Assembly (NCBI RefSeq): GCF_000012845.1
Contig: NC_009615.1
Coordinates: forward strand, 1,201,501 to 1,265,500
Reading direction: 5' to 3'
Length of the DNA stretch: 64,000 bases
Source of the DNA: Parabacteroides distasonis ATCC 8503
GTDB taxonomy: Bacteria; Bacteroidota; Bacteroidia; Bacteroidales; Tannerellaceae
Shown here: piece by piece, positions 26,146-36,118 of the stretch
Numbering within the stretch: the stretch's first letter is position 1
How the letters are laid out: every line of letters begins with the position of its first letter
The notes under the pieces: generated by a model
Told to the model about the DNA's origin: nothing
What the model saw: only the letters and a program-made list of their open reading frames with translations
The model's database searches: none
Program-made: the position numbers and the translations under genes

Positions 26146-26982
26146 ATGGAAATAGATAGTCAGACAGGTTTGGTGTTGGAAGGTGGCGGAATGCGTGCTA
26201 TATTTACGGTGGGAGTATTGGATTATTTTATGGATCATGATATTTGGTTTCCTTATACGATCGGAGTATCGGCGGGCGCGAGTAACGGAATCTCGTATGC
26301 TTCCCGCCAGCGGGGACGCTCTCGTTTTAGCAATATCGACCTATTGAAGAAATATAATTACATAGGTCTTCGTCATTTCTTACGGGGAAGGGGATATATC
26401 GATCTGAATTTCTTGTTTTATGTCTATCCGGATTTGTATTATCCGTTGGATTACGATACCTATTTCAAGTCCAAGGATCGGTTCGTTATGGTCACGAGCA
26501 ATTGCTTGACGGGTAAAGCGGAATATTTCGAGGAGAAGAAAGATAAGAAACGTTTGGTGGATATCTGTAAAGCATCTTGCACCTTACCGATCCTCTGTCC
26601 AATTACGTATGTAGACGGGATACCGATGGTCGACGGAGGCGTATGCGATGCCATCCCTATCCGACGGGCTATCGCCGACGGCTTCTCCAAGAACGTCATC
26701 ATCCTTACCCGTAACAAAGGCTATCGGAAAGAAGAGAAAGATTTTTACCTTCCCGGCTTTATTTATAACAAATACCCGGCGATCCGGGAACAGTTGCGAC
26801 TACGATACCGGCGGTACAACGAGGTCTTGGATTACATAGACCAACTGGAGGCCGAAGGAAAAGCCTTCGTCATCCGTCCGCAAAGCCCGATTAAAGTCGG
26901 CCGTACCGGAAGCGACACAAAGAAACTGGAAGAACTATATGAGGAAGGCTACGAATGCGGAAAACAAATCACTCAATTGTAG
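26146..26982 (+). CDS. Patatin-like phospholipase family protein
   Basis: This 278-residue protein has the patatin oxyanion loop LEGGGMR (residues 11-17), the nucleophile elbow GVSAGASN with Ser42, and the catalytic Asp in VDGGVCDAIP (Asp163), so the Ser/Asp dyad is complete. It resembles E. coli YjjU-type lipid hydrolases. No signal peptide is seen, so it is probably cytosolic and acts on membrane lipids or acyl esters. Substrate is unknown. Its stop codon runs into a perfect 22-bp palindrome. Confidence 0.88.
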   Translation: MEIDSQTGLVLEGGGMRAIFTVGVLDYFMDHDIWFPYTIGVSAGASNGISYASRQRGRSRFSNIDLLKKYNYIGLRHFLRGRGYIDLNFLFYVYPDLYYPLDYDTYFKSKDRFVMVTSNCLTGKAEYFEEKKDKKRLVDICKASCTLPILCPITYVDGIPMVDGGVCDAIPIRRAIADGFSKNVIILTRNKGYRKEEKDFYLPGFIYNKYPAIREQLRLRYRRYNEVLDYIDQLEAEGKAFVIRPQSPIKVGRTGSDTKKLEELYEEGYECGKQITQL

Positions 26983-27003
26983 AGACGGGGCATGCCCCGT
27001 CTC
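26982..27003. terminator. Perfect 22-bp palindrome between convergent patatin and thiC genes
   Basis: GAGACGGGGCA is followed directly by its exact complement, giving a 22-bp palindrome without loop sequence. It begins at the last base of the patatin stop codon and lies 19 bp from the thiC stop, so it can act as a bidirectional terminator. The outer GAGACG/CGTCTC arms recur at 32433-32462. Confidence 0.6.
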
Positions 27004-27022
27004 ATCCCCTCAAAACAGTATT

Positions 27023-28726
<1,704 letters not shown>

Positions 28727-28731
28727 TTAGT

Positions 28732-29460
28732 TTAGTACTTATTGATTTCCTCTATAAACCGGCGGGTTTCCTCCACGGGATCGGAAGCATTGATAATCGC
28801 GCCCGAAACAGCGATTCCGGTTATACCTGTCTCCATCAAAGGGCCTACGTCTTCCAGCGTAATACCACCTATCGCGAAGATAGGAATATCAATGTCAGCC
28901 TCCTTGCATTGAGCGATTATTTTACGATAACCATCCAAGCCTAAGATGGGACTCAAATTCTTCTTGGTACCCGTAAAGCGATACGGCCCTAGTCCGATAT
29001 ACGAGGCGCCTCGCTCTACGGCCAGCCGGATATCCTCAAAGGTATTCGCCGTAGCCCCGATATAGAAGATGGCATTGGAATCTAACTTGTCTCTCAGTAC
29101 TTCCCAAGCGATATCCAAGGGCATATCATTCTTACCCAGATGACAAGCCGTAGCGCCACATGTCACGGCAGCCTCCAGATCATCGTTTACGCAGAAATCC
29201 ACGATTCGCTCACATTCTTCCGCGCAGATAGTTGCACATGTACGTACGGTATCCTCATAAATCCCATCCTTCATGCGCAACTGTATCCATGAGCACCCTC
29301 CTTGGATTGCCATGCTTACCTCGTCGCATTCCGTATATTTAGGCGTACGATGCGTTATAAACATCAAGCGATTGTTTCCACCAAAAGGGGGGCGTAATCC
29401 GGTTGTTCTCCGATCGACTCTTCCATTCTCATCATATCCGAAATAATAATTTAAGGCCAT
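28732..29460 (-). CDS. thiE: Thiamin-phosphate synthase with N-terminal extension
   Basis: From the ATG at 29460 the protein has 242 residues. It joins HMP-PP and thiazole phosphate to give thiamin phosphate. The ThiE barrel starts near residue 34 (LMFITHRTPKY). It has IQLRMKD, HLGKNDMPL, GLGPYRFTGTKKN and FAIGGI, which bind the pyrophosphate and thiazole phosphate. An unusual leader (NYYFGYDENGRVDRR...) precedes the barrel. The reading frame stays open to 29526, but the 29460 ATG overlaps the upstream stop by 10 bp and is the likelier start. A second ThiE/TenI-like gene lies just upstream. Confidence 0.88.
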   Translation of the reverse strand: MALNYYFGYDENGRVDRRTTGLRPPFGGNNRLMFITHRTPKYTECDEVSMAIQGGCSWIQLRMKDGIYEDTVRTCATICAEECERIVDFCVNDDLEAAVTCGATACHLGKNDMPLDIAWEVLRDKLDSNAIFYIGATANTFEDIRLAVERGASYIGLGPYRFTGTKKNLSPILGLDGYRKIIAQCKEADIDIPIFAIGGITLEDVGPLMETGITGIAVSGAIINASDPVEETRRFIEEINKY

Positions 29461-30047
29461 ACTTGTAATCGTTTGAATTGTTTTATGAGTTGATCCGCAA
29501 CAAAAAGGGAGGGATCGTTTCCCCAAAGGGCCCCGAGAACGGCGACACCGCCGAAGGGGATATCTTTTAATTTCGTTATTGTCCGCGGGCAGATTCCTCC
29601 CAAGGCAATCACCTTATCATCGATGATGCCCTTCGCATTTCGCAATCCATCTAAGGAGAATCCGCTACCATATCCTTCTTTGGATATACTCTGAAAGATC
29701 GGGCTAAGGAACACATAGTCGCATACCGGTTTATACTCGATAATCTCTTCCAGACTATGGCAAGAACGACTTATACTACCTTTATATAAAGGTGGAGCTT
29801 CCGGGTTCCTCTTGTTCAAATGGATTCCTCCTAAAGCCCTTTCTTCTGCCAAGGTAAACCAATCATGAAGAACGATCCTGTCGTAATAAGCCGGAGAGAT
29901 CTTATCCAATAAGCCCTCCAATTCATCACGTTTACAATCCGGTTTACGTAGATGTAAACGAGACATTCCTTCCGCGAATAGAAGTTCGATCAAAGAAGCT
30001 TCATCCGCGAAAAAATAAGGTGTAGTAATTACGACCAGCTTATTCAT
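29451..30047 (-). CDS. ThiE/TenI-like thiamin-phosphate synthase family protein
   Basis: This 198-residue TIM-barrel protein belongs to the thiamin-phosphate synthase/TenI family. It has LHLRKP, GGIHLNKRNPE, SCHSLEEI, VFLSPIFQSISKEGYG and ALGGI. The pyrophosphate-binding pattern is less complete than in the neighbouring ThiE: S-I-S-K-E replaces the T-x-T-K run. It may therefore be a TenI-like thiazole tautomerase or a second synthase; I cannot decide. It overlaps thiD by 8 bp and thiE by 10 bp, so translation is coupled. Confidence 0.8.
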   Translation of the reverse strand: MNKLVVITTPYFFADEASLIELLFAEGMSRLHLRKPDCKRDELEGLLDKISPAYYDRIVLHDWFTLAEERALGGIHLNKRNPEAPPLYKGSISRSCHSLEEIIEYKPVCDYVFLSPIFQSISKEGYGSGFSLDGLRNAKGIIDDKVIALGGICPRTITKLKDIPFGGVAVLGALWGNDPSLFVADQLIKQFKRLQVWP

Positions 30048-30888
30048 GATTCCATCGGATTTTATGAAGGGCAGAGGGTGAGAAGAAGTGGTTTACAGGT
30101 CCGTGCCCTTTTCCCATGCATACATTTGCCCCGTGAACGAGCGCGTTATTCATATATTCCTTGGCTAATCGTACGGCTTCCACCAATGAATGGCCGAGTG
30201 CCATATAAGCGGCGATGGCGGACGATAGCGTACAGCCCGTTCCATGGGTATTGAAGGTCTCCACTGTTGGCGAGGCCAGACAAATCGGATTATTCTCATT
30301 GATAAATAACCGATCCACCGTTTCTACTCCGGGAATATGCCCCCCTTTGATCAATATAGCGTTACATCCTTTTTCCTGCAATTTCCGGGCGGCACATAAG
30401 ATATCCGCCTCGTTATTGATTTTTATACCGGAAAGATATTCCGTCTCGGGAATATTCGGAGTAAGCAGTGTCGCTTTAGGGAACAACTCATCCATGATGG
30501 TTCGGATGGCGTCATCCTCCAATAATTTACTTCCGCTCGTGGATATCATCACTGGATCTAAAATGATAGAAGTTCGTCGGAAGGAAGGTAAAGTCTCAGA
30601 TACAACCTTTACGGCATCCTTGTTATGTAGCATCCCTATTTTTACGGCATCTACGATGAAATCCTCAAGAATAGCTTCGATTTGTCCTCTCAAAATCTCG
30701 GGAGAGATCGCTTGGATCCCTCGCACTCCCTGTGTGTTTTGAGCGGTTATAGCCGTTATCGCCGAGGCTCCAAAAACCCCCAGCGAGGAAAAAGTCTTAA
30801 TATCCGCTTGTATTCCGGCACCACCGCCACTATCAGAGCCCGCGATCGTTAAAGCTACCGGATAACGGTACATTTCATTTTTATCCAT
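30040..30888 (-). CDS. thiD: Hydroxymethylpyrimidine/phosphomethylpyrimidine kinase
   Basis: This 282-residue ribokinase-like enzyme phosphorylates HMP and HMP-P. It shows [23 protein letters not shown], the substrate-binding [18 protein letters not shown], the ATP-binding run LLTPNIPE and the catalytic [12 protein letters not shown]. It is the first gene of the thiamin operon. Its ATG is only about ten bases after the TPP riboswitch aptamer, so riboswitch folding probably controls access to this start. Confidence 0.94.
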   Translation of the reverse strand: MDKNEMYRYPVALTIAGSDSGGGAGIQADIKTFSSLGVFGASAITAITAQNTQGVRGIQAISPEILRGQIEAILEDFIVDAVKIGMLHNKDAVKVVSETLPSFRRTSIILDPVMISTSGSKLLEDDAIRTIMDELFPKATLLTPNIPETEYLSGIKINNEADILCAARKLQEKGCNAILIKGGHIPGVETVDRLFINENNPICLASPTVETFNTHGTGCTLSSAIAAYMALGHSLVEAVRLAKEYMNNALVHGANVCMGKGHGPVNHFFSPSALHKIRWNHE

Positions 30889-30895
30889 CTAACAT

Positions 30896-30975
30896 TCGTT
30901 TTTCTTACGGCGGCATTACCCGCATCAAGTAGTAAGGGTATGATCTCAGCCCATATAGTATGGCACCCCTTCGAC
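30896..30975 (-). promoter_or_regulatory. TPP riboswitch (THI element)
   Basis: On the minus strand the sequence reads GGGGTGCC, then GGGCTGAGATCATACCC, then TACTTGATGCGGGTAATGCC and GCCGTAAG: all the conserved blocks of the thiamin pyrophosphate aptamer in order and spacing. It ends within about ten bases of the thiD ATG with no T-tailed terminator after it, which points to translational control. It should repress thiD-tenI/thiE-thiE-thiC when TPP is high. Confidence 0.95.
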
Positions 30976-30979
30976 GACG

Positions 30980-30987
30980 CAAACTTA
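30980..30987 (-). promoter_or_regulatory. Candidate -7 box for the thiamin operon
   Basis: On the minus strand TAAGTTTG matches TAnnTTTG and would start transcription a few bases before the aptamer, where a riboswitch promoter is expected. Confidence 0.55.
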
Positions 30988-31065
30988 GTGAAAAAAATCG
31001 ATATTAAGATATTTCCGGCTTTTAAACGATAATTTTAACGCAAGGTTATACTTCCATAGATCGTA

Positions 31066-31099
31066 GACGGGAGCCTTCTGGTTTTAGAAGGCTTCCGTC
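31066..31099 (-). terminator. Hairpin overlapping the end of the surface-antigen gene
   Basis: GACGGGAGCCTTCT and AGAAGGCTTCCGTC pair over 14 bp with one G-T mismatch around a 6-base loop. The stop codon of the surface-antigen gene lies at the loop edge. No T-run follows on the minus strand, so termination is likely but not certain. Confidence 0.45.
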
Positions 31100-32325
31100 A
31101 TATTCATATAAACCGCCATTCCTTTTTGGTTCGGGTCTTTGCCTACGTCTAGGCGGAAGTTCTTGCCGGGTTGCATTTGGATACGTAGGCCTACGCCGTA
31201 GTTGAATTTCCACTTATTCCAGTCTACGATAGGAGCGTTTCCGATCGTACCCGTGCCAACCCAACCTACAAAACCACACTTCGCCCAGAAATTACCGCTC
31301 TTATATTTCTCCACGCTGCCGAACATATGACGATACTCCAGAATCCCATACGCCATGGTCTTGTCACGGTACTTCCCCCAATAATATCCGCGAAGATCGA
31401 AAGGGGAACCAAATGAAGGAAGCTCCGTAAAAGGAACGTTCCCCACACCGATTTGTGTCTTGGCGATCCATGCCAAGGTGCTACGAGGACGAAATACTTG
31501 CTGGAATTGGCGGTATTCCAGTTCGAACATCTCATAATTATATGCACCGCCTAAATACTTTCCGTACACCTTGGCGATCGCGCTTAGTAACATACCGGAA
31601 CTTGGGGTCGCCACATCATTTCGTGTATCGTATTGAATCAAGCCGCCGACACCGATATTGACATAATCTCGTTTGAACTTATTGAAATAAGGATCTTCGG
31701 CCATCACCGGGTTGATATCATCTGATTTGCTGAAATTAATATCAAAAAGAGGACCCGTATATAAATGAGGCCTAACTTCCCATACGAAACGGGGATATAG
31801 TTGGAAAGAACTCTTATGGAATTTCGTTGTCGAGTCGCTCTTCTCGATTTGCTCGATCGTCTCATAGCCTTTCCCGAAATAATGCGAAGGTTCGTTCCGA
31901 TAACCGTAACTGATATAAATACGGAAGCGATTCTCGTTGAAGAATAAGGTACCAGCACCGGCAAAAACGAACGTCCCGTTTAAGGTGATGTTAAATCCCG
32001 CAGGGATAAACGATCGTTGGGATATCGTATCATTCTTGTTTAAGCGAAAGCTAGCCAAAACCGCACCACCTACGCCAAAGGAGGCTTCCGGCGTGTAAGA
32101 CGGTCCGCCAAGGATAGACCACCAGATCCTTTTGTTGGCCCGTATGGAGTCTTTATGTAATTGTTTATGATAACGTTGTATTTGCTTTTCGGTCATAGGC
32201 TTACCGTCCAGCATCAGCACTTCTTTCGGAATCGTGTCATTGGAAATACCTTGCGCCTTTACGGAAAAGGCGAATAGAAGGCAGGCCATATAAATTAAAA
32301 GATATCTAAACATTATTTTAATCAA
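31084..32325 (-). CDS. Outer-membrane surface antigen (Omp85/BamA-like beta-barrel)
   Basis: This 413-residue protein has a signal peptide ending near VKAQG. After a short helical segment with basic residues (about 40-65) comes a barrel of the bacterial surface antigen/Omp85 family. Typical features are GVGGLIQYDTRNDVATPSSGMLLS, the L6-like RG in FDLRGYYWGKYRD, and repeated aromatic-rich strands to a C-terminal Phe. POTRA domains are absent, so it is not BamA itself. It is probably a small outer-membrane transporter or assembly protein; its partner is unknown. The gene stands alone. Confidence 0.83.
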   Translation of the reverse strand: MIKIMFRYLLIYMACLLFAFSVKAQGISNDTIPKEVLMLDGKPMTEKQIQRYHKQLHKDSIRANKRIWWSILGGPSYTPEASFGVGGAVLASFRLNKNDTISQRSFIPAGFNITLNGTFVFAGAGTLFFNENRFRIYISYGYRNEPSHYFGKGYETIEQIEKSDSTTKFHKSSFQLYPRFVWEVRPHLYTGPLFDINFSKSDDINPVMAEDPYFNKFKRDYVNIGVGGLIQYDTRNDVATPSSGMLLSAIAKVYGKYLGGAYNYEMFELEYRQFQQVFRPRSTLAWIAKTQIGVGNVPFTELPSFGSPFDLRGYYWGKYRDKTMAYGILEYRHMFGSVEKYKSGNFWAKCGFVGWVGTGTIGNAPIVDWNKWKFNYGVGLRIQMQPGKNFRLDVGKDPNQKGMAVYMNMTEAF

Positions 32326-32336
32326 TATTTAGAGGG

Positions 32337-32344
32337 CAAAAGTA
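32337..32344 (-). promoter_or_regulatory. Candidate -7 box for the surface-antigen gene
   Basis: On the minus strand TACTTTTG matches TAnnTTTG, 12 bp before the ATG. The remainder of the 140 bp spacer holds a palindrome at 32433-32462 and nothing else recognised. Confidence 0.35.
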
Positions 32345-32432
32345 CGAAATCCTCCTAATATGTATTCTTAAAGAATCCCTAATAAAAAAGAATAAACAGC
32401 TAAAAAGAAATGCTATTACAGTCTGGGGGGTG

Positions 32433-32462
32433 TAGAGACGTAGCGTGCGTGCTGCGTCTCTA
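32433..32462 (-). terminator. Hairpin downstream of the cobalamin operon, REP-like
   Basis: TAGAGACGTAGC and GCTGCGTCTCTA form a 12-bp stem with one G-T pair around a 6-base loop. It lies 3 bp after the stop of the last cobalamin gene. The TAGAGACG/CGTCTCTA ends match those of the palindrome at 26982-27003, suggesting a dispersed palindrome family. Confidence 0.55.
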
Positions 32463-32465
32463 AAG

Positions 32466-34337
32466 CTAAGATTGGTATAAGACCTTGCCCTCTTCGGATA
32501 TTAACAGCAAGGTTAGTTCGCCGTCGGGAAGGATAGGAGCGCAATACGATTTACATTTTTGTAAAAGTAATGGGAAGAAACGATTTTGATCTTTTTCCGT
32601 AAGAAGCTCCCATAATTCACGGGCCAACGTAATCCGATTGATTGCATCTACGGTCGCCTCCTCGCATTTCGCTTCTTTCGCTACATCTTGAAGGAAGCCT
32701 TTGTTCATGACGACTTTTTTGCTGTGTGTATCCAGGAAACCTTCCGCAAGTTTCACCGCCTTGCCGATCATGATGCCTAAGATAACCTGCTTGAAACCTA
32801 AATCGGCAGCGATCTTTAGCGTCTCTCCGATAAAATTCCCGTAATGGACGAATGATTGTGGAGGCAAAGAAGCGTATAAGCTCCGAAGGTAGCGTTCACT
32901 CTTCGCCCCGGAATTAATAACCAACGTCTCGCAACCTATCGCTTTGGCGACACTGGCTTCTTTCCGTATCGAGGCGATAAAAGCGTCCGATGAGAAAGGA
33001 CGCACGATTCCGGATGTCCCGATAATAGAGATTCCCCCGATAATTCCAAGTTTCGGATTGAAGGTACGTTTCGCCAACTCCTCGCCACCGGGAACCGAGA
33101 CCGTGACAATAGCGACGGAATCGGGTGAGGGCAGGAGTGGAATCAGCTCTTGCCGGATCATCTTACGGGGCGTGGCGTTTATAGCCGGGCCACCGACTTT
33201 CAAGCCGAGTCCCGGAAGGGTCACGGTTCCGACTCCTTCACCTGCTTGGAAGATGACTCTTCCCGTATCGTCGCTTTCTGTTTCTTGACAATGTTCTTCT
33301 TGTGCCATTACCGTGGCACAACCGGATGCATCGGGAGATAATTGAACAGTAACCCGGATCCGGCTATGATTCGTCACGTCCGGATCATCCCCAGACTCCT
33401 TGATCACGGTACAGGTGGCGGAGGAACACCCGGCCCATTCGGTATAGGCTACCGGCAACGTTATCTGTTCTCCCGAGGGTAATGTTATCTGGCTTTCTGT
33501 TTGTTCCTTCCGTGATAATAAGGCCAATAAAGCAGCTTTTGCGGCGGCGGTAGCACAAGCTCCGGTCGTATATCCGCTTTTCAAGGGAAAGAATTCTGGT
33601 AATAGGCGTTCAATTTGTTTACGCAATCCGTCTTCACCATACACTCGGTAGAAAGTTTCCGGTAATGCGGGACGCTTCACGACAAATACTGGTATTCCGA
33701 ATTGGCGGGCAGCGTTCACTTTATCCGTAAAATAGCCGGAGAAACCACTTTCCTTTGTCAAGATCGCATCCGGATGGAGTTGCTCCAACAACTTTAACTC
33801 ATCCTCACCTTCTCGATAGAAAACCAGACGTTCTTGGGGGAAGCCCTGCTTTTCGGCCAACGACAAAGATTCCTCCCGCTCCAATATACGGAACCAAGTG
33901 GTATGCGATCGCCAATAAGGGCGGAGCGGGGCAAGGGTGTTCACGCCACTGAGGGCAAGTAGCCGTTGGATACCTTTGTTTTCCATTTGGTGAATTGCGT
34001 CTGCATAACTATCGCACCAAATCAAGTCCTCATCACGAGGTGGATACCGACGTTCGTAACGGATCACCGGAATCTGTAAACATTTCGATACTTTTTCGAT
34101 CGTTTGGTGTAACACTTGAGCGAAAGGGTGTGCCGCATCAATCAATAGCTTAATCGCGTGGTCACGACAAAAACACTCCATTTCCTCCGCATTCATGGCT
34201 CCGGTCAAACGGATTCCATGCGCACATTCAATGGATTGCAAAGTTCCTTTCGTAGAATAGTAATAGGTAGCGGCTGCCTCGTCCGCTACCCGCACAGCCA
34301 CACGACCTTCTGTCGTTCCTCCAAGGATCAGTATCAT
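32466..34337 (-). CDS. cbiJ-cbiD: Fusion of precorrin-6x reductase (CobK/CbiJ) and cobalt-precorrin-5B C1-methyltransferase (CbiD)
   Basis: This 623-residue bifunctional enzyme serves the anaerobic corrin ring pathway. Residues about 1-250 are CobK/CbiJ: MILILGGTTEGR at the start, IDAAHPFA, RYERRY and ALSGVNTLAPLR. Residues about 255-623 are CbiD: SGYTTGACATAAAKAAL, GDDPDVTNHSRI, GVGTVTLPGLGLKVGGPAINATPR and GTSGIVRPFS. CbiD marks the early-cobalt route. It is the last gene of the operon; its ATG overlaps the preceding stop by one base. Confidence 0.93.
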   Translation of the reverse strand: MILILGGTTEGRVAVRVADEAAATYYYSTKGTLQSIECAHGIRLTGAMNAEEMECFCRDHAIKLLIDAAHPFAQVLHQTIEKVSKCLQIPVIRYERRYPPRDEDLIWCDSYADAIHQMENKGIQRLLALSGVNTLAPLRPYWRSHTTWFRILEREESLSLAEKQGFPQERLVFYREGEDELKLLEQLHPDAILTKESGFSGYFTDKVNAARQFGIPVFVVKRPALPETFYRVYGEDGLRKQIERLLPEFFPLKSGYTTGACATAAAKAALLALLSRKEQTESQITLPSGEQITLPVAYTEWAGCSSATCTVIKESGDDPDVTNHSRIRVTVQLSPDASGCATVMAQEEHCQETESDDTGRVIFQAGEGVGTVTLPGLGLKVGGPAINATPRKMIRQELIPLLPSPDSVAIVTVSVPGGEELAKRTFNPKLGIIGGISIIGTSGIVRPFSSDAFIASIRKEASVAKAIGCETLVINSGAKSERYLRSLYASLPPQSFVHYGNFIGETLKIAADLGFKQVILGIMIGKAVKLAEGFLDTHSKKVVMNKGFLQDVAKEAKCEEATVDAINRITLARELWELLTEKDQNRFFPLLLQKCKSYCAPILPDGELTLLLISEEGKVLYQS

Positions 34338-36118
34338 TACTTACGGAAAAGATGTTTGAATTCATCCGCATATAAGCGGGATAGACCCTTGCGATTATCG
34401 ATGGCATCCCCGACGACAAGTAATGTTGTCAGTGTAAGATGATTCTCTTTTACGATTTTCGCGAGATCTTTCAGTTGCCCACGGTAGATCCGCTCGTCTT
34501 TCCATGTCAATTTATAGCAAGCGGCTACCGGAGTGGTTGGAGCGTAATGTCGCGATAATTCCTCTTGGACCTTCTCTACGACACCGGCGCTTAAGAAAAT
34601 ACACATCGTACTTTGGCTTTGAGCCAGTTTGTGCAGTTGCTCTTTCTCAGGCATGGGCGTACGTCCTTCGCCACGAGTGAGGATGATCGTTTGTACTTTC
34701 TCCGGAATCGTGAACTGAGAATAAAGAGCGGCGGCGGCGGCTTGGAAAGAGGAGATACCCGGAGTGATATGATAATCCATCCCGTATTGATCAAAGTAAT
34801 TCATTTGCTCTTGAATAGCTCCATAGATGCAAGGATCGCCCGTGTGCAAACGAACGACAAACAATCCTTTATCATAAAACTCTTTCATCAACGCGAACTG
34901 TTCTTCCAGATTCATATCCGCCGAGCTTCGCACCGTAGCGCCTGCCTTCGCGCATAAGGTAAGTTCTTTCGGGACGAGGCTTCCTGCATACAGGATCAAA
35001 TCCGCTTTCTCCAACATTTGCCGTCCGCGGATAGAGATCAAGTCCGGATCGCCGGGACCGGCTCCTACGATCTCGATATGTCCCTTGCGGCAGGCCGCCC
35101 GATCTAACGCTACGGCAAAGGTATATTCATTTCCTTTCCCTAAATCCGCTTTTTGCTTCTCGACCAAAAGCGGACCGCCATGAGCCGCATAAATGGCGGA
35201 AGCTTCCGATACACTTGGGGATTCGGTTACCTCCAGTACCTTCTCCGAGGGATTGGGTACCGGGATATCTTTCAGCTCCTCCGATGTATAGGTGTGGAAA
35301 GGGCATTCCATAACTCCATAAGCCAATAATGTCAGCACCGGTTCGCATTTCTTCAAATCGATTGTATTTACATCCGCCAAAGCTTCCGGATATAGGCGTT
35401 TATCACGCAATACATCTTTAATATGTTCGTAAACGACCGTAGGATCGCCTTGCATATCCTTGCGGCAACCCATTCCTAGGTGGAGGACTTTCGGTATATA
35501 GGTGATCGTAGGGATGGATGTATCGTATTGTTGGGGACTGACGATCATCAATAACTCATAGTCTTGCTGCGGTATCGCCTCGAAGGAATAAAAGATAGAG
35601 ACATGAGACGGGACCGTACGCTCCAAATAATCCGTTCCTTTATCTCGTATATCAAGGAGTAGCGCTGTCGGTTTTCCATTGACAAAAGTGGAGATGGCGG
35701 CATTGCTATCTTTGGCGATCAAGGTCCAATCGTATTTCTTCCCTAATGTATCGAGCGCCCATAGGTTTGCGTTGTCGCTTTGTGTCGTAATAATCGCTTC
35801 GGCTCCTAATAGGTTCGCTAACTCTTTGGAAAGATCGTTCGCTCCACCGATATGTCCGGATAAGACAGGAATCACGTATTTGCCGGTACTATCTATACAA
35901 ACCACGGCCGGATCGGTATGTTTATCTTCCGCGAAGGGAGCGATACTGCGTACGCAAATTCCCATCGCTCCTATAAATACCAAACTACTGGATTCGTGAA
36001 AAACCTCTTTTGAGAAAGAGCCGAATGGTAAGATCTTCGCCTCAGGATAAGAAGCAAGAATTCGCTCAGCAAGCACCCGGCTGCTATCGGATATTGGAAT
36101 AATTGATATTGTACTCAT
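34337..36118 (-). CDS. cbiG-cobM: Fusion of cobalt-precorrin-5A hydrolase (CbiG) and precorrin-4 C11-methyltransferase (CobM/CbiF)
   Basis: This 593-residue protein carries CbiG in residues about 1-345 (FIGAMGICVRSIAPF, DSTGKYVIPVLSGHIGGANDL, LHLGMGCRKDM). CbiG opens the delta-lactone and releases acetaldehyde. Residues about 350-593 are the SAM-dependent CobM/CbiF methylase (VGAGPGDPDLISIRG, YAGSLVP, LHTGDPCIYGAIQEQM, TPGISSFQAAAAAL). Both activities are consecutive in the anaerobic pathway, which may explain the fusion. It overlaps the upstream CbiET gene by 4 bp. Confidence 0.93.
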   Translation of the reverse strand: MSTISIIPISDSSRVLAERILASYPEAKILPFGSFSKEVFHESSSLVFIGAMGICVRSIAPFAEDKHTDPAVVCIDSTGKYVIPVLSGHIGGANDLSKELANLLGAEAIITTQSDNANLWALDTLGKKYDWTLIAKDSNAAISTFVNGKPTALLLDIRDKGTDYLERTVPSHVSIFYSFEAIPQQDYELLMIVSPQQYDTSIPTITYIPKVLHLGMGCRKDMQGDPTVVYEHIKDVLRDKRLYPEALADVNTIDLKKCEPVLTLLAYGVMECPFHTYTSEELKDIPVPNPSEKVLEVTESPSVSEASAIYAAHGGPLLVEKQKADLGKGNEYTFAVALDRAACRKGHIEIVGAGPGDPDLISIRGRQMLEKADLILYAGSLVPKELTLCAKAGATVRSSADMNLEEQFALMKEFYDKGLFVVRLHTGDPCIYGAIQEQMNYFDQYGMDYHITPGISSFQAAAAALYSQFTIPEKVQTIILTRGEGRTPMPEKEQLHKLAQSQSTMCIFLSAGVVEKVQEELSRHYAPTTPVAACYKLTWKDERIYRGQLKDLAKIVKENHLTLTTLLVVGDAIDNRKGLSRLYADEFKHLFRK

